DNA of 55,920 nt from an uncultured Clostridia bacterium (GTDB lineage Bacteria > Bacillota > Clostridia > Oscillospirales > CAG-272): NCBI GenBank assembly GCA_944384525.1, contig CALWTR010000030.1, forward strand, positions 1 through 55,920, given 5' to 3'. Each line of letters begins with the position of its first letter. The stretch's first letter is position 1. A program made the position numbers and the translations under genes. The notes beneath the pieces are model-generated. The model saw only the letters and a program-made list of their open reading frames with translations, was not told the origin of the DNA and did not search any database. Positions 43,743 to 51,310 of the stretch are shown in pieces.

Positions 43743-45041
43743 ATGGGATCACTATGGGAGCAAACCTGGGAGCAACCGAACTTTCCGGCACAGGACGGAG
43801 ATATGAACACCGACGTGCTGATCATCGGCGGCGGTATGGCGGGCATTCTGTGCGCCTATCAGCTTCACTGTGCCGGAGTGCCTTATGTGCTTGCGGAAGC
43901 TGAAACGATATGCAACGGCATCACTAAAAACACTACCGCCAAGATAACCAGCCAGCACGGGCTGATCTATGACAAGTTGATTTCCAGATTTGGTATCGAG
44001 CATGCAAAACAATATCTTGCCGCCAACGAGGAAGCACTACAAAAATACCGGGAATTGTGCCGACAGATCGACTGTGACTTTGAAGAAAAGGCGGCCTACA
44101 CCTATTCACTGGATGACCGTCGTAAGATCGAGCGGGAACTTAATGCCCTGGAAAAACTGGGCTTTTCGGCTGAATTTGTGGACAAACTTCCTCTTCCTTT
44201 TCACGTTGCCGGTGCTGTCAAATTTCCCGATCAGGCACAGTTTCATCCGCTGAAATTTGTTTCCGGAATTTCAAAAAACCTTCACATCTATGAGTACACG
44301 CGGGTGCGGGAACTGCTCGGCACTACGGCTGTGACAAATCATGGCCGGATCAATGCCAAGAAGATCATTGTGACTACTCACTTCCCTTTCCTCAACAAAC
44401 ACGGCAGTTATTTTCTCAAGCTGTACCAGCACCGCTCTTATGTAATTGCCCTCAAAGACGCGCAGGATGTGGACGGCATGTATTTGGACGAGGCACAGAC
44501 GGGCATGTCCTTCCGAAATTACAAAAACCTGCTGCTCATCGGGGGTGGAGATCACCGCACCGGTAAAAAAGGCGGCGGTTGGCGTGAACTGCAGGATTTT
44601 GCTCGGTCTTATTATCCGCAAGCGGAGGAGATATACCGCTGGGCCACTCAGGACTGTATGAGTTTGGATAGTGTCCCGTATATCGGTCCCTATTCCGCAT
44701 CGACTACAAATTTATATGTGGCCACCGGTTTCAACAAGTGGGGCATGACCTCTTCCATGGTATCCGCTATGATCCTCAGCGATCTTGTACAAGGAAAGAA
44801 AAATCCGTATGAGGAGGTGTTCTTCCCTTCTCGTTCTATCCTTCGTCCCCAATTGGCCGTCAACGGGTTTGAGGCTGTGGTCAGACTGCTGACGCCCACT
44901 GACAGACGCTGTCCACATCTGGGCTGTGCTCTGAAATGGAATCCTATCGAGCACACATGGGATTGCCCATGTCACGGTTCCCGCTTTACAGAGGACGGAA
45001 AACTGATCGACAACCCGGCAACGGGTGATCTGAAAAATTGA
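43743..45041 (+). CDS. FAD-dependent oxidoreductase with C-terminal Rieske [2Fe-2S] domain
   Basis: 432 residues from ATG 43743, preceded by AGGGAGAAATAT. The N-terminal DAO-type FAD fold has VLIIGGGMAGILCAY, and NGITKNTTAKITSQHG is typical of the family. The C-terminal Rieske domain has CPHLGC and CPCHGSRF, i.e. both Cys-x-His pairs for the 2Fe-2S cluster. The protein ends in NPATGDLKN, shorter than many relatives but complete. In other Firmicutes this family precedes a DUF255 thioredoxin-like gene, and the start of exactly such a gene follows here. GC is higher than in the genes to its left. Confidence 0.88.
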   Translation: MGSLWEQTWEQPNFPAQDGDMNTDVLIIGGGMAGILCAYQLHCAGVPYVLAEAETICNGITKNTTAKITSQHGLIYDKLISRFGIEHAKQYLAANEEALQKYRELCRQIDCDFEEKAAYTYSLDDRRKIERELNALEKLGFSAEFVDKLPLPFHVAGAVKFPDQAQFHPLKFVSGISKNLHIYEYTRVRELLGTTAVTNHGRINAKKIIVTTHFPFLNKHGSYFLKLYQHRSYVIALKDAQDVDGMYLDEAQTGMSFRNYKNLLLIGGGDHRTGKKGGGWRELQDFARSYYPQAEEIYRWATQDCMSLDSVPYIGPYSASTTNLYVATGFNKWGMTSSMVSAMILSDLVQGKKNPYEEVFFPSRSILRPQLAVNGFEAVVRLLTPTDRRCPHLGCALKWNPIEHTWDCPCHGSRFTEDGKLIDNPATGDLKN

Positions 45042-45050
45042 GGTGAGTAT

Positions 45051-45155
45051 TTGAGCAATCATTTAAAGAATCAGACAAGCCCATATCTGCTCCAGCACGC
45101 AGAAAACCCGGTTGACTGGTATCCCTGGAGCGAGGAGGCTTTTTCAAAAGCGAGG
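45051..45155 (+). pseudogene. Truncated DUF255 (thioredoxin-like, YyaL type) protein, first 35 codons
   Basis: TTG 45051 begins with [18 protein letters not shown] and [15 protein letters not shown], the unmistakable start of DUF255/thioredoxin-domain proteins. The expected continuation with the CHWCHVM active site is absent: after Arg35 the sequence changes to unrelated protein. The frame nevertheless stays open into the following pieces up to 46850. It begins nine bases after the FAD/Rieske gene stop. This marks the right end of the acquired DNA. Confidence 0.85.
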
Positions 45156-45170
45156 CCGAGGATATCTAAC

Positions 45171-45434
45171 CTCAGCAAAGTTATCGCCGGACTTACTGAT
45201 GAAGTTGAGCAACGACTTTTAAAAGGCGGAAATGCTATCGTAGAAAACAACGAATCTGCAGGAATACGTTTTGATCCTAACGCGTTAAAATATGTGCTTG
45301 ATGAGTTGGTGATCGAAAACAAAATCAAAATATTTTTTCACACATTTTATAATGCTCTGACAATAAATAATAACCGGATCGAAAAAATCATTGTCGGAAA
45401 CAAGGACGGTATATTTTCAGCAAAATACCTTGAA
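45171..45434 (+). pseudogene. Internal fragment of an FAD-dependent oxidoreductase (FAD_oxidored family)
   Basis: [37 protein letters not shown] and a following beta-strand pattern match the middle of FAD_oxidored proteins (about 60-150 of the family). The dinucleotide-binding start and the C-terminal half are missing. It is in frame with the DUF255 piece before and the aconitase X gene after. Codons 45435-45542 after it ([14 protein letters not shown]) are unidentified. Probably a relic of the resident gene cut by the island. Confidence 0.7.
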
Positions 45435-45542
45435 AAAAGTATTCCGGAATGTTACAATATCAGCAGAAAGGCTAAAATACCCGCCGTTATCGACGGGCGG
45501 GACCATCTCTTAAAACAGACGGCGCTCTGCCGCAGGAAAGGA

Positions 45543-46850
45543 ATGGCGATAACTATGACGGATTACAAAATGGAACTGACGCCGGAACAGGTAGACATCC
45601 TGAACGGCAAAGAGGGTGAGGTCAAGGCCAAGGTGCTTGAGACACTAGTACGTTTCGGTGACGTATTCGGAGCAAAAAAACTAGTCCCGGTAACTCATAA
45701 GCAGGGACATCTTGTTACCAGTTTCGGAATAGGTCTGCTAAAGCCGCTTTTTTCGACTATGGACCGCCTTATCGAATCCGGCGTAAAAGCGGACGGAGGC
45801 TTTTCGGTAGACCCGCGCCCGCTCGACTATGACAATGTAAAATGCAATTTTCTTGAAAAACTGGTGTTCAACAAAATACTTTATTCAAAGCAGGCAATGT
45901 ATGAGGAACAGCTTAAGGCGGTCGGACTTACAGGCAGCAATAAATTTACCTGCGCATGCTATCTTGATGAAGTCGGGAACCAGCCTAAGATGGGAGATGT
46001 ACTTTCGTGGGCAGAGTCAAGCGCAGTCGTATACGCCAACTCCGTTCTCGGCGCCAGATGCAACCGAAACAGCGGTATGCTCGATCTTTTCGGCTCGATA
46101 ATCGGGTATGTCCCCTACTTCGGACTGCTTACAGATGAGGGTAGAAAAGCGACCTGGAAGATATATGTAAAGACTACAAAAAAACCGGAGGCACAGATCC
46201 TAGGAAGCGCGATCGGGATGAAGGTCATGGAGGATGTTCCATATGTTTATGGGCTTGATGCTTTTATAGGCGACGAACTCAACGATGACGCAAAAGCATA
46301 TCTCAAGGATTTCGGAGCGGCAACCGCATCTAACGGAGCGGTAGGACTGTATCATATAGACAATCTCACTCCTGAGGCAAAACTGCTGGGAGAAAAACTC
46401 CTCTCTGAAAACTGCCGTGAATACATAATAGATGACGAGGAACTGGAGCGCGTTTACAAAAGCTACCCCGTTATGTGGAAAAAGAAGGACAAAAAGCCAG
46501 ATCTCTGCTTTATCGGCTGTCCTCATCTTACCTATTCGCAGCTGTGCTCCTGGACGGACAATATAGTCGCCGCACTTGAGAATGCCGGAAGAAAGAAAGT
46601 CGCCGTCCGCACCGTACTTACCACAGCGCCGGAAGTCGCGGAAAAATTCCGTATGACGGAAAGATACAAAAAGCTGACCGATACCGGAGCTACCCTGACG
46701 TCTATCTGCCCGCTTATGTATACGAACAACCCGGTAACAAAACTGCACCGGATCATCACGAACAGCAATAAACTTCGCACATACTCCACGGCAAGGTATT
46801 ACAAGGACGCAGAGATTCTCGACCGGATAGCCGGCAAGGAGGTAAAATAA
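45543..46850 (+). CDS. Aconitase X, large (catalytic) subunit
   Basis: Iron-sulfur hydro-lyase of the AcnX family. ATG 45543 is chosen because AGGA lies five bases upstream (435 aa); ATG 45555 and 45570 are alternatives. Family segments: [64 protein letters not shown]. Cys residues in the first, third and fourth are the expected cluster ligands. Bacterial two-subunit AcnX enzymes dehydrate cis-3-hydroxy-L-proline; archaeal ones act on mevalonate 5-phosphate. With dxs here, the first is more likely. The frame is continuous with the chimeric upstream ORF. Confidence 0.88.
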   Translation: MAITMTDYKMELTPEQVDILNGKEGEVKAKVLETLVRFGDVFGAKKLVPVTHKQGHLVTSFGIGLLKPLFSTMDRLIESGVKADGGFSVDPRPLDYDNVKCNFLEKLVFNKILYSKQAMYEEQLKAVGLTGSNKFTCACYLDEVGNQPKMGDVLSWAESSAVVYANSVLGARCNRNSGMLDLFGSIIGYVPYFGLLTDEGRKATWKIYVKTTKKPEAQILGSAIGMKVMEDVPYVYGLDAFIGDELNDDAKAYLKDFGAATASNGAVGLYHIDNLTPEAKLLGEKLLSENCREYIIDDEELERVYKSYPVMWKKKDKKPDLCFIGCPHLTYSQLCSWTDNIVAALENAGRKKVAVRTVLTTAPEVAEKFRMTERYKKLTDTGATLTSICPLMYTNNPVTKLHRIITNSNKLRTYSTARYYKDAEILDRIAGKEVK

Positions 46851-46851
46851 A

Positions 46852-47292
46852 ATGAAACAGTTTAAAGGCAGAGTCATCGCCGGAGGCAACTGGAAAGGAG
46901 AGGCAGTTGTATCTCACGGCGGAGTAAACACTCTCGCGACCTTTCAGAAGAGCGCACTCAAAAATGCGAAGGAAGTCTACGCCTCCGATCAGAACAATCC
47001 GGACATATTTGAAAAGAACATAACCGGGAAAGCCCTCTGCTTGCCGATAACAATAGGTTCTACTACCGGTGGGCTTGTGATACAAACTGTCTGCTCGATG
47101 AAGATAAACCCCGCCGCATTCCTGTTTTCCGAGCATATAGACTCTCTTGCCGCAAGCGGTATAATACTTGCCCGTGTATGGGAAAATTCTCCCGTAATTG
47201 CGATAGATCAGCTCGGCGAAGAGTTCCTCTCTACCGTGAAAGAGGGAGACACACTGGAAATAAGCGAGGATGGGACCGTAACTATACTTTGA
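46852..47292 (+). CDS. Aconitase X, small (swivel, DUF126) subunit
   Basis: 146 residues matching the aconitase swivel domain of AcnX: GEAVVSHGGVNTLATF at the start, GKALCLPITIGSTTGG with the active-site Ser/Thr loop, NPAAFLFSEHIDSLAASG, and ARVWENSPVIAID. It begins one base after the large-subunit stop, with AGGAGG inside the end of that gene, so the two are translationally coupled. The enzyme should be complete if both are expressed. It is followed by a terminator. Confidence 0.9.
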   Translation: MKQFKGRVIAGGNWKGEAVVSHGGVNTLATFQKSALKNAKEVYASDQNNPDIFEKNITGKALCLPITIGSTTGGLVIQTVCSMKINPAAFLFSEHIDSLAASGIILARVWENSPVIAIDQLGEEFLSTVKEGDTLEISEDGTVTIL

Positions 47293-47310
47293 TCCCTGCC
47301 CTGCCGTCTT

Positions 47311-47353
47311 TGCGGCGGAGCGCGCATTTGCGCAGCTCCGCCGCATTTTTTTA
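47311..47353 (+). terminator. Rho-independent terminator of the aconitase X genes
   Basis: GCGGCGGAGC ... GCTCCGCCGC with inner GCGC/GCGC pairing, then ATTTTTTTA. Confidence 0.87.
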
Positions 47354-47376
47354 TTTAAAAAAATTTCAAAAACCTA

Positions 47377-47405
47377 TTGACAATTGAGTTAGTTAATGCT
47401 AACAC
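47377..47405 (+). promoter_or_regulatory. Promoter of the feo operon
   Basis: TTGACA (47377-47382), 17 bp, TAACAC (47400-47405) with extended TGC. The weak -10 is embedded in the first inverted repeat. Confidence 0.65.
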
Positions 47406-47427
47406 ATTTTTGTTAGTTGAAACTAAC
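47388..47427. promoter_or_regulatory. Twin inverted repeats, candidate DtxR/IdeR-type iron-repressor operators
   Basis: GTTAGTTAATGCTAAC (47388-47403; arms GTTAG/CTAAC) and GTTAGTTGAAACTAAC (47412-47427; arms GTTAGTT/AACTAAC) are spaced 24 bp apart. They cover the -10 and the start point. The GTTAG/CTAAC arms resemble the TTAGGTTAG-type boxes of DtxR-family metal repressors. Binding is inferred. Confidence 0.65.
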
Positions 47428-47453
47428 TAAATATTTTCAGAGAGGAGAAACGA

Positions 47454-47666
47454 ATGAAACCCCTTATACTGGCTGATGACGGAGAAAGAGTCAGCATTGT
47501 AAAGGTATGCGGCGATCATATGCTTAAAATGAGGTTGAAAAGTATGGGGCTTGTCCCAGGTGAAAAAATAACCGTTATTTCAGGCACCGGCGGAAATTTT
47601 GTTATAAAAACAAAAGATTCAAGGATCGCTATCGGAAAGGAATGTGCTGCAAAAATATTTGTATAA
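47454..47666 (+). CDS. feoA: Ferrous iron transport protein FeoA
   Basis: 70-residue SH3-like FeoA protein: VCGDHMLKMRLKSMGLVPGEKITVIS and GNFVIKTKDSRIAIGKECAAKIFV. FeoA is a small cytoplasmic partner of the FeoB Fe(II) transporter. It has an excellent ribosome binding site (GAGAGGAGAAACGA) and iron-repressor-like operators upstream. Its partner FeoB is reduced to a C-terminal remnant just downstream. Confidence 0.93.
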   Translation: MKPLILADDGERVSIVKVCGDHMLKMRLKSMGLVPGEKITVISGTGGNFVIKTKDSRIAIGKECAAKIFV

Positions 47667-47686
47667 AGCCGCCGAGTTTCGTAAAA

Positions 47687-47926
47687 TCCGTAATGGGAGC
47701 GATCAAACGTGAGATGAACAATAGAAAATGGACCGCGTTTGCGATAGGCTACCAGTGCGTATTTGCTTACGCCGTTTCACTATTGATATATCAGCTGGGC
47801 ATGCTCTTCTCCGGAGCCGGTAATGTGATCGGATCCATAGCCGCTTTTGCCGTGTTGGGTATTATTTTGTACTTGCTCCTCCGACCGGCACACGGACGCA
47901 AATCTGCGGCAGAGATGAGTGCGTAA
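47687..47926 (+). pseudogene. feoB: C-terminal remnant of FeoB
   Basis: The translation MGAIKREMNNRKWTAFAIGY followed by QCVFAYAVSLLIYQLG matches the extreme C-terminus of FeoB, with two membrane helices. The G domain and nearly all of the permease (around 600 residues) are missing. The frame opens at 47642 inside feoA. The deletion lies directly after the feoA stop. It is either a true internal deletion or an assembly collapse. A two-helix peptide could in principle still be made from 47694. Confidence 0.82.
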
Positions 47927-47953
47927 ATCAACCTGGTCGGAAAGGATATAGAA

Positions 47954-48157
47954 ATGGAATTTATAATAAAAAATGCAGGTACTATAACCGTATCGGTGAT
48001 CCTGATAGCGATTATTGCTTTCATAATAATACGTTTGATAAAAAATAAAAAGGCCGGAAAATGCCATTGCGGCTGCAGTACATGCCCGCATTCATGTTTA
48101 CATGAAAAAAACGTTTCGAATAAAAACAAAATTCCGGTCAATAAGAATAAAAAATAA
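47954..48157 (+). CDS. FeoB-associated Cys-rich membrane protein
   Basis: 67 residues: one membrane helix (about 9-29), then CHCGCSTCPHSC with five Cys and two His, and a Lys/Asn-rich tail. This is the FeoB-associated Cys-rich family found at the end of feo operons, possibly an iron-binding accessory. The ATG follows GGAAAGGATATAGAA. It is intact although feoB is not. Confidence 0.87.
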   Translation: MEFIIKNAGTITVSVILIAIIAFIIIRLIKNKKAGKCHCGCSTCPHSCLHEKNVSNKNKIPVNKNKK

Positions 48158-48186
48158 ATTACGGGGTCCCCGTTTGGGGACCCCGT
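48145..48186 (-). terminator. Rho-independent terminator of the nhaC-like gene
   Basis: ACGGGGTCCCC, GTTT loop, GGGGACCCCGT; on the minus strand followed by AATTTATTTTTTATT. It may also stop the feo operon from the other side, though with few T residues. Confidence 0.75.
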
Positions 48187-48238
48187 ACCGTTATTACCAA
48201 AAATTATTGATTCAAAAACACCTGTGAGATCGGCAATA

Positions 48239-49870
48239 TCATTTTGATTTGATTTTGCCGGTCACATACTTTATACCGAAAACAGTAAGTACCAAAAGCA
48301 CTATGGCGATGGGAAGCACTATCCAAGCGTTCTGGACAAATCCTGCGATGATAAATGAAACGAATGACACTGCCGCAACGGTGAATGCATACGGGAGCTG
48401 CGTTGTAACGTGATTGACATGATTGCACTGCGCTCCGGCGGAGGACATTATGGTAGTATCGGAAATAGGCGAGCAATGATCGCCGCAGACCGCTCCTGCG
48501 AGGCAGGCGGATATACCTATTGTATATATAACTGTGTTGCTGTCAAACACTGCGGCAACTATCGGGATAAGTATTCCGAATGTTCCCCAGGATGTACCGG
48601 TAGCAAATGCAAGGAAACATGCTACAAGGAAGATTATTGCGGGGAGAATATTCTTGAGTCCGTCTGCGGCGCCCCTCATAGCATGATCGACAAAAGCGTC
48701 CGCTCCGAGGAGAGACGTCATGTTTTTGAGCGAGGTCGCAAATGTAAGGATAAGTATTGCGGGAACCATCGCTATAAATCCGTTGGGGATGCAGTCCATA
48801 GCCCCCTTAAAATCGATCACACGTCTGGCTATAAGATATATGATTATGATTACCAGCGCTATTATAGACCCCCATGCAAGACCTACGCTTGCGTCAGTAT
48901 TAGCAAATGCCGAAACGAAGTCATGATACTCAGCTGCGGAAGAGTCAAAGAAATTGCCGCAGTAAATAAGACCTATCACAGAGAAGACTATAAGCAGGAC
49001 TATGGGGAGCACAAGGTCTATAACGCGGCCGTTGCGGTTTATACCGTCGTCGGGTTTCTCCGCGTTGTCATCATTCTCGTATACATTATCCGCCATTCTC
49101 GCCTTGATCTCAAATTCGGCCATTTTTCCGTAATCGAAGCCGATAAATGTTATCAAAACTATAAATACGAGAGTCAGGAGAGAATAATAGTTGAACGGTA
49201 TAGCGGAAATAAAGAGAGAAAGGCCCTGTCCATCCTCTGCATACTCAGATACGGCAGCTGCCCAGGAAGATATCGGAGCTATCATGCAGACAGGTGCTGC
49301 GGTCGCGTCTATAAGGAACGCGAGCTTTTCTCTGGATATTTTATGGGAATCGGTGACCGGTCTCATGACCGATCCGACAGTGAGGCAGTTGAAATAATCG
49401 TCTATAAAAATGATCACGCCGAGCAGGAAGGTCGCAAAAGTCGCTCCGGCTCTTGTCTTTATATTGGCCTTTGCCCATCTTCCGAAAGCGTATGAACCTC
49501 CCGCCTTATTTATAAGAGCAACGAGCACACCGAGTATTACAAGGAAAACAAAAATACCTGCCGTACCGGATACCGCAGAAATTATTCCCTCGCTTACTAT
49601 ACCGTCTATCGTTCCGCTGGGAGAAAAGTTTGACACGAGAAGCGCGCCGGCTACAATACCAATGAACAGAGAGGAAAACACTTCTTTGGTTATGAGCGCC
49701 AGAAGTATCGCGATGATAGGCGGCATAAGAGATATGAATGTTCCGTAATATACACTGCCCTCCTCAACAGTCTTATCATACATGACGATACTGAGGACAA
49801 TGAAGAGCACGGCAAACACCGCGATTATCGAGGTATTGATGATGCCCTTCTTAGTTTTAAAGACGTTCAT
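48239..49870 (-). CDS. NhaC-family Na+/H+ antiporter
   Basis: 543 residues, about 12 membrane helices. Typical segments: SLMPPIIAILLALITKEVFSSLFIGI, FIDDYFNCLTVGSVMRPVTD, DATAAPVCMIAPISSWAA, FATGTSWGTFGILIPIV and GDHCSPISDTTIMSSAGA. Some family members exchange arginine/ornithine or other amines instead of Na+/H+, so substrate is open. A charged cytoplasmic loop (about 255-285, rich in Asn/Asp/Glu) is present. The ATG follows GGAGGAATGT. Monocistronic. Confidence 0.9.
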   Translation of the reverse strand: MNVFKTKKGIINTSIIAVFAVLFIVLSIVMYDKTVEEGSVYYGTFISLMPPIIAILLALITKEVFSSLFIGIVAGALLVSNFSPSGTIDGIVSEGIISAVSGTAGIFVFLVILGVLVALINKAGGSYAFGRWAKANIKTRAGATFATFLLGVIIFIDDYFNCLTVGSVMRPVTDSHKISREKLAFLIDATAAPVCMIAPISSWAAAVSEYAEDGQGLSLFISAIPFNYYSLLTLVFIVLITFIGFDYGKMAEFEIKARMADNVYENDDNAEKPDDGINRNGRVIDLVLPIVLLIVFSVIGLIYCGNFFDSSAAEYHDFVSAFANTDASVGLAWGSIIALVIIIIYLIARRVIDFKGAMDCIPNGFIAMVPAILILTFATSLKNMTSLLGADAFVDHAMRGAADGLKNILPAIIFLVACFLAFATGTSWGTFGILIPIVAAVFDSNTVIYTIGISACLAGAVCGDHCSPISDTTIMSSAGAQCNHVNHVTTQLPYAFTVAAVSFVSFIIAGFVQNAWIVLPIAIVLLVLTVFGIKYVTGKIKSK

Positions 49871-49917
49871 ACATTCCTCCGAAATATGTATTATTTGACA
49901 AATTAAAATCGTGTATT

Positions 49918-49946
49918 ATTATATAATAACGAATAATATTTGTCAA
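49918..49946 (-). promoter_or_regulatory. Promoter of the nhaC-like gene
   Basis: On the minus strand TTGACA, 17 bp, TATAAT (plus 49941-49946 and 49918-49923) in very AT-rich DNA. Confidence 0.78.
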
Positions 49947-50006
49947 TAATTTATGTACAAAGTTTATATAAAAAATTTCTTTTAACAATACCGATATTAG
50001 TATTAA

Positions 50007-50045
50007 TGCAAAAAGCCGTGTGCGGCATTTTATTGCCGCACACGG
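50007..50045 (-). terminator. Rho-independent terminator of the cotJ operon
   Basis: CCGTGTGCGGCA, TTTTAT loop, TGCCGCACACGG; minus strand continues with CTTTTTGC. Confidence 0.85.
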
Positions 50046-50073
50046 TCAAATAAATACTTTACGGGAATTGCGA

Positions 50074-50694
50074 TCACTTTCCCCTGCACTCACCCTTGCC
50101 GTTATCAAAGCTGGGATTGAATGCATAGAAGTTTGAGGAATCAAGTCGGTCCTGAGTCAATCTCAGAGCGTCGCCGAATCTTTGATAATGCACGACCTCG
50201 CGCTGCCGCAGGAACTTTATAGGATCGCGGACGTCCGGATCGTCGCAAAGGCGCAGGATATTGTCATAGGTGACCCTTGCCTTCTGCTCCGCCGCAAGAT
50301 CCTCATTGAGGTCGGCGATAGGATCGCCTTTCACCCCGATTCCGCCCGTAGAGAACGGGACTCCGGAGGCAGCTTGAGGATATATGCCGGTAGTATGATC
50401 GACAAAATACTTGTCGAAGCCGCCGGCAATGATTTCTTCCGGCGTAAGATTCTTTGTAAGCTGATATATTATCGCCGCTATCATCTCACAGTGCCCGAGC
50501 TCCTCAGAGCCCACGTCTGTAAGTATACCGACCGCCTCTCTGTACGGCATTGAGTATCTCTGATTAAGATATCTCGTAGCCGCGCCGAGCTCACCGTCCG
50601 GACCGCCGAGCTGGCTTATGATGACCGATGCCAAACGCGCGTTCGGATTTTTTATTTTCACCGGATATTGAAGTTTTTTCTCATAGATCCACAT
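50074..50694 (-). CDS. cotJC: Spore coat protein CotJC, manganese-catalase family
   Basis: Ferritin-like di-manganese protein of the spore coat. ATG 50694 gives 206 residues (MWIYEKKLQYPV) behind GAGGACTAAAGCG; the frame is open further but overlaps cotJB. Metal-site segments: LGGPDGELGAATRYLNQRY, GSEELGHCEMIAAII, EDLAAEQKARVTYDNIL and REVVHYQRFGDAL. It may detoxify peroxide during sporulation. Overlap with the end of cotJB is not needed if this start is right. Confidence 0.96.
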   Translation of the reverse strand: MWIYEKKLQYPVKIKNPNARLASVIISQLGGPDGELGAATRYLNQRYSMPYREAVGILTDVGSEELGHCEMIAAIIYQLTKNLTPEEIIAGGFDKYFVDHTTGIYPQAASGVPFSTGGIGVKGDPIADLNEDLAAEQKARVTYDNILRLCDDPDVRDPIKFLRQREVVHYQRFGDALRLTQDRLDSSNFYAFNPSFDNGKGECRGK

Positions 50695-50698
50695 CGCT

Positions 50699-50953
50699 TT
50701 AGTCCTCCGCTCCGCTTTGCCACGGCCACTCTTCAAGCACCCATGACCACTCTCCGTCACTGACTGTGCCTGAAGCCGTTATCGGGCCGTAGTTCTCCTC
50801 ATATTCCTCGGTCAGCCGTCCGAGTTTATCCTTTATGTCATAGTAATAATCGAGCGCTTCCTTATTGTTTACATGAGTATCGAGAAACAGATTAGTCTCA
50901 AGCAGAGCAAAAGAGAGTGCCTGTATTTTTTTCATGAGCTCATTTTTACTCAT
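50699..50953 (-). CDS. cotJB: Spore coat protein CotJB
   Basis: 84 residues: MSKNELMKKIQALSFALLETN and LFLDTHVNNKEALDYYYDIK at the start, then YGPIT and WSWVLEEWPW, the CotJB signature. It overlaps cotJA by 8 bp and precedes cotJC by 4 bp. Mother-cell coat component under sigma-E control in Bacillus; no clear sigma-E promoter was found here by eye. Confidence 0.94.
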   Translation of the reverse strand: MSKNELMKKIQALSFALLETNLFLDTHVNNKEALDYYYDIKDKLGRLTEEYEENYGPITASGTVSDGEWSWVLEEWPWQSGAED

Positions 50954-51158
50954 GCGAGCACCCCCTCATTATCTCGAGCGGCTTATAAAGCTCCTCGAAC
51001 ATAGTTCCGTGTGCGAGAGCCTCATCCGGCGAATAAAGCTTTCTCCATCTCTGCACCGGAGAATACACCATTGCAAGTGAGGGAGCGTACATTACCTCAT
51101 CTCCGTCGGGACTGCAGGGTGCATTATAGACCGGCATTCCTTTTTCGTCTTTTTCCAT
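50946..51158 (-). CDS. cotJA: Spore coat-associated protein CotJA
   Basis: 70 residues from ATG 51158, behind CAAGGATATATTT. The pattern APSLAMVYSPVQRWRKLYSPDEALAHGTMFEELYKPL is split here as APSLAMVYSPVQ, WRKLYSPDEALAHGT and FEELYKPL, all typical of CotJA. The ORF remains open 19 codons further, with no ribosome binding site. First gene of cotJABC. Confidence 0.92.
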   Translation of the reverse strand: MEKDEKGMPVYNAPCSPDGDEVMYAPSLAMVYSPVQRWRKLYSPDEALAHGTMFEELYKPLEIMRGCSHE

Positions 51159-51249
51159 AAATATATCCTTGTTTTCTTTATCGGATTGCGGGACGGATAC
51201 GGCCGCATAGAACACGCTCTCCGTAAAAGTCCCGCTATGATAAGTTTAT

Positions 51250-51285
51250 GAAAAAAAATATGCGGCGTGCCCGCCGCATATTTTA
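51250..51285. terminator. Bidirectional hairpin terminator
   Basis: AAAATATGCGGCG, TGCC loop, CGCCGCATATTTT, flanked by A and T runs; ends the met operon on the minus strand. Confidence 0.85.
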
Positions 51286-51310
51286 AAGTGCGTATCCAAA
51301 CCGCATATAT

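Noticed and set aside
45480-45505. CCCGCC/GGCGGG inverted repeat
   Set aside because: Six-bp stem with a long loop and no T-run, inside an open frame; not a terminator.
48410-49495. 361-codon plus-strand open frame
   Set aside because: Lies antisense to the clear NhaC-type gene; its translation is rich in Cys, Arg and Tyr with no family pattern and no ribosome binding site.
51159-51249. Sigma-E promoter for cotJABC
   Set aside because: CATAAACT near 51240 loosely resembles a sigma-E -10, but no -35 at the right distance was found.
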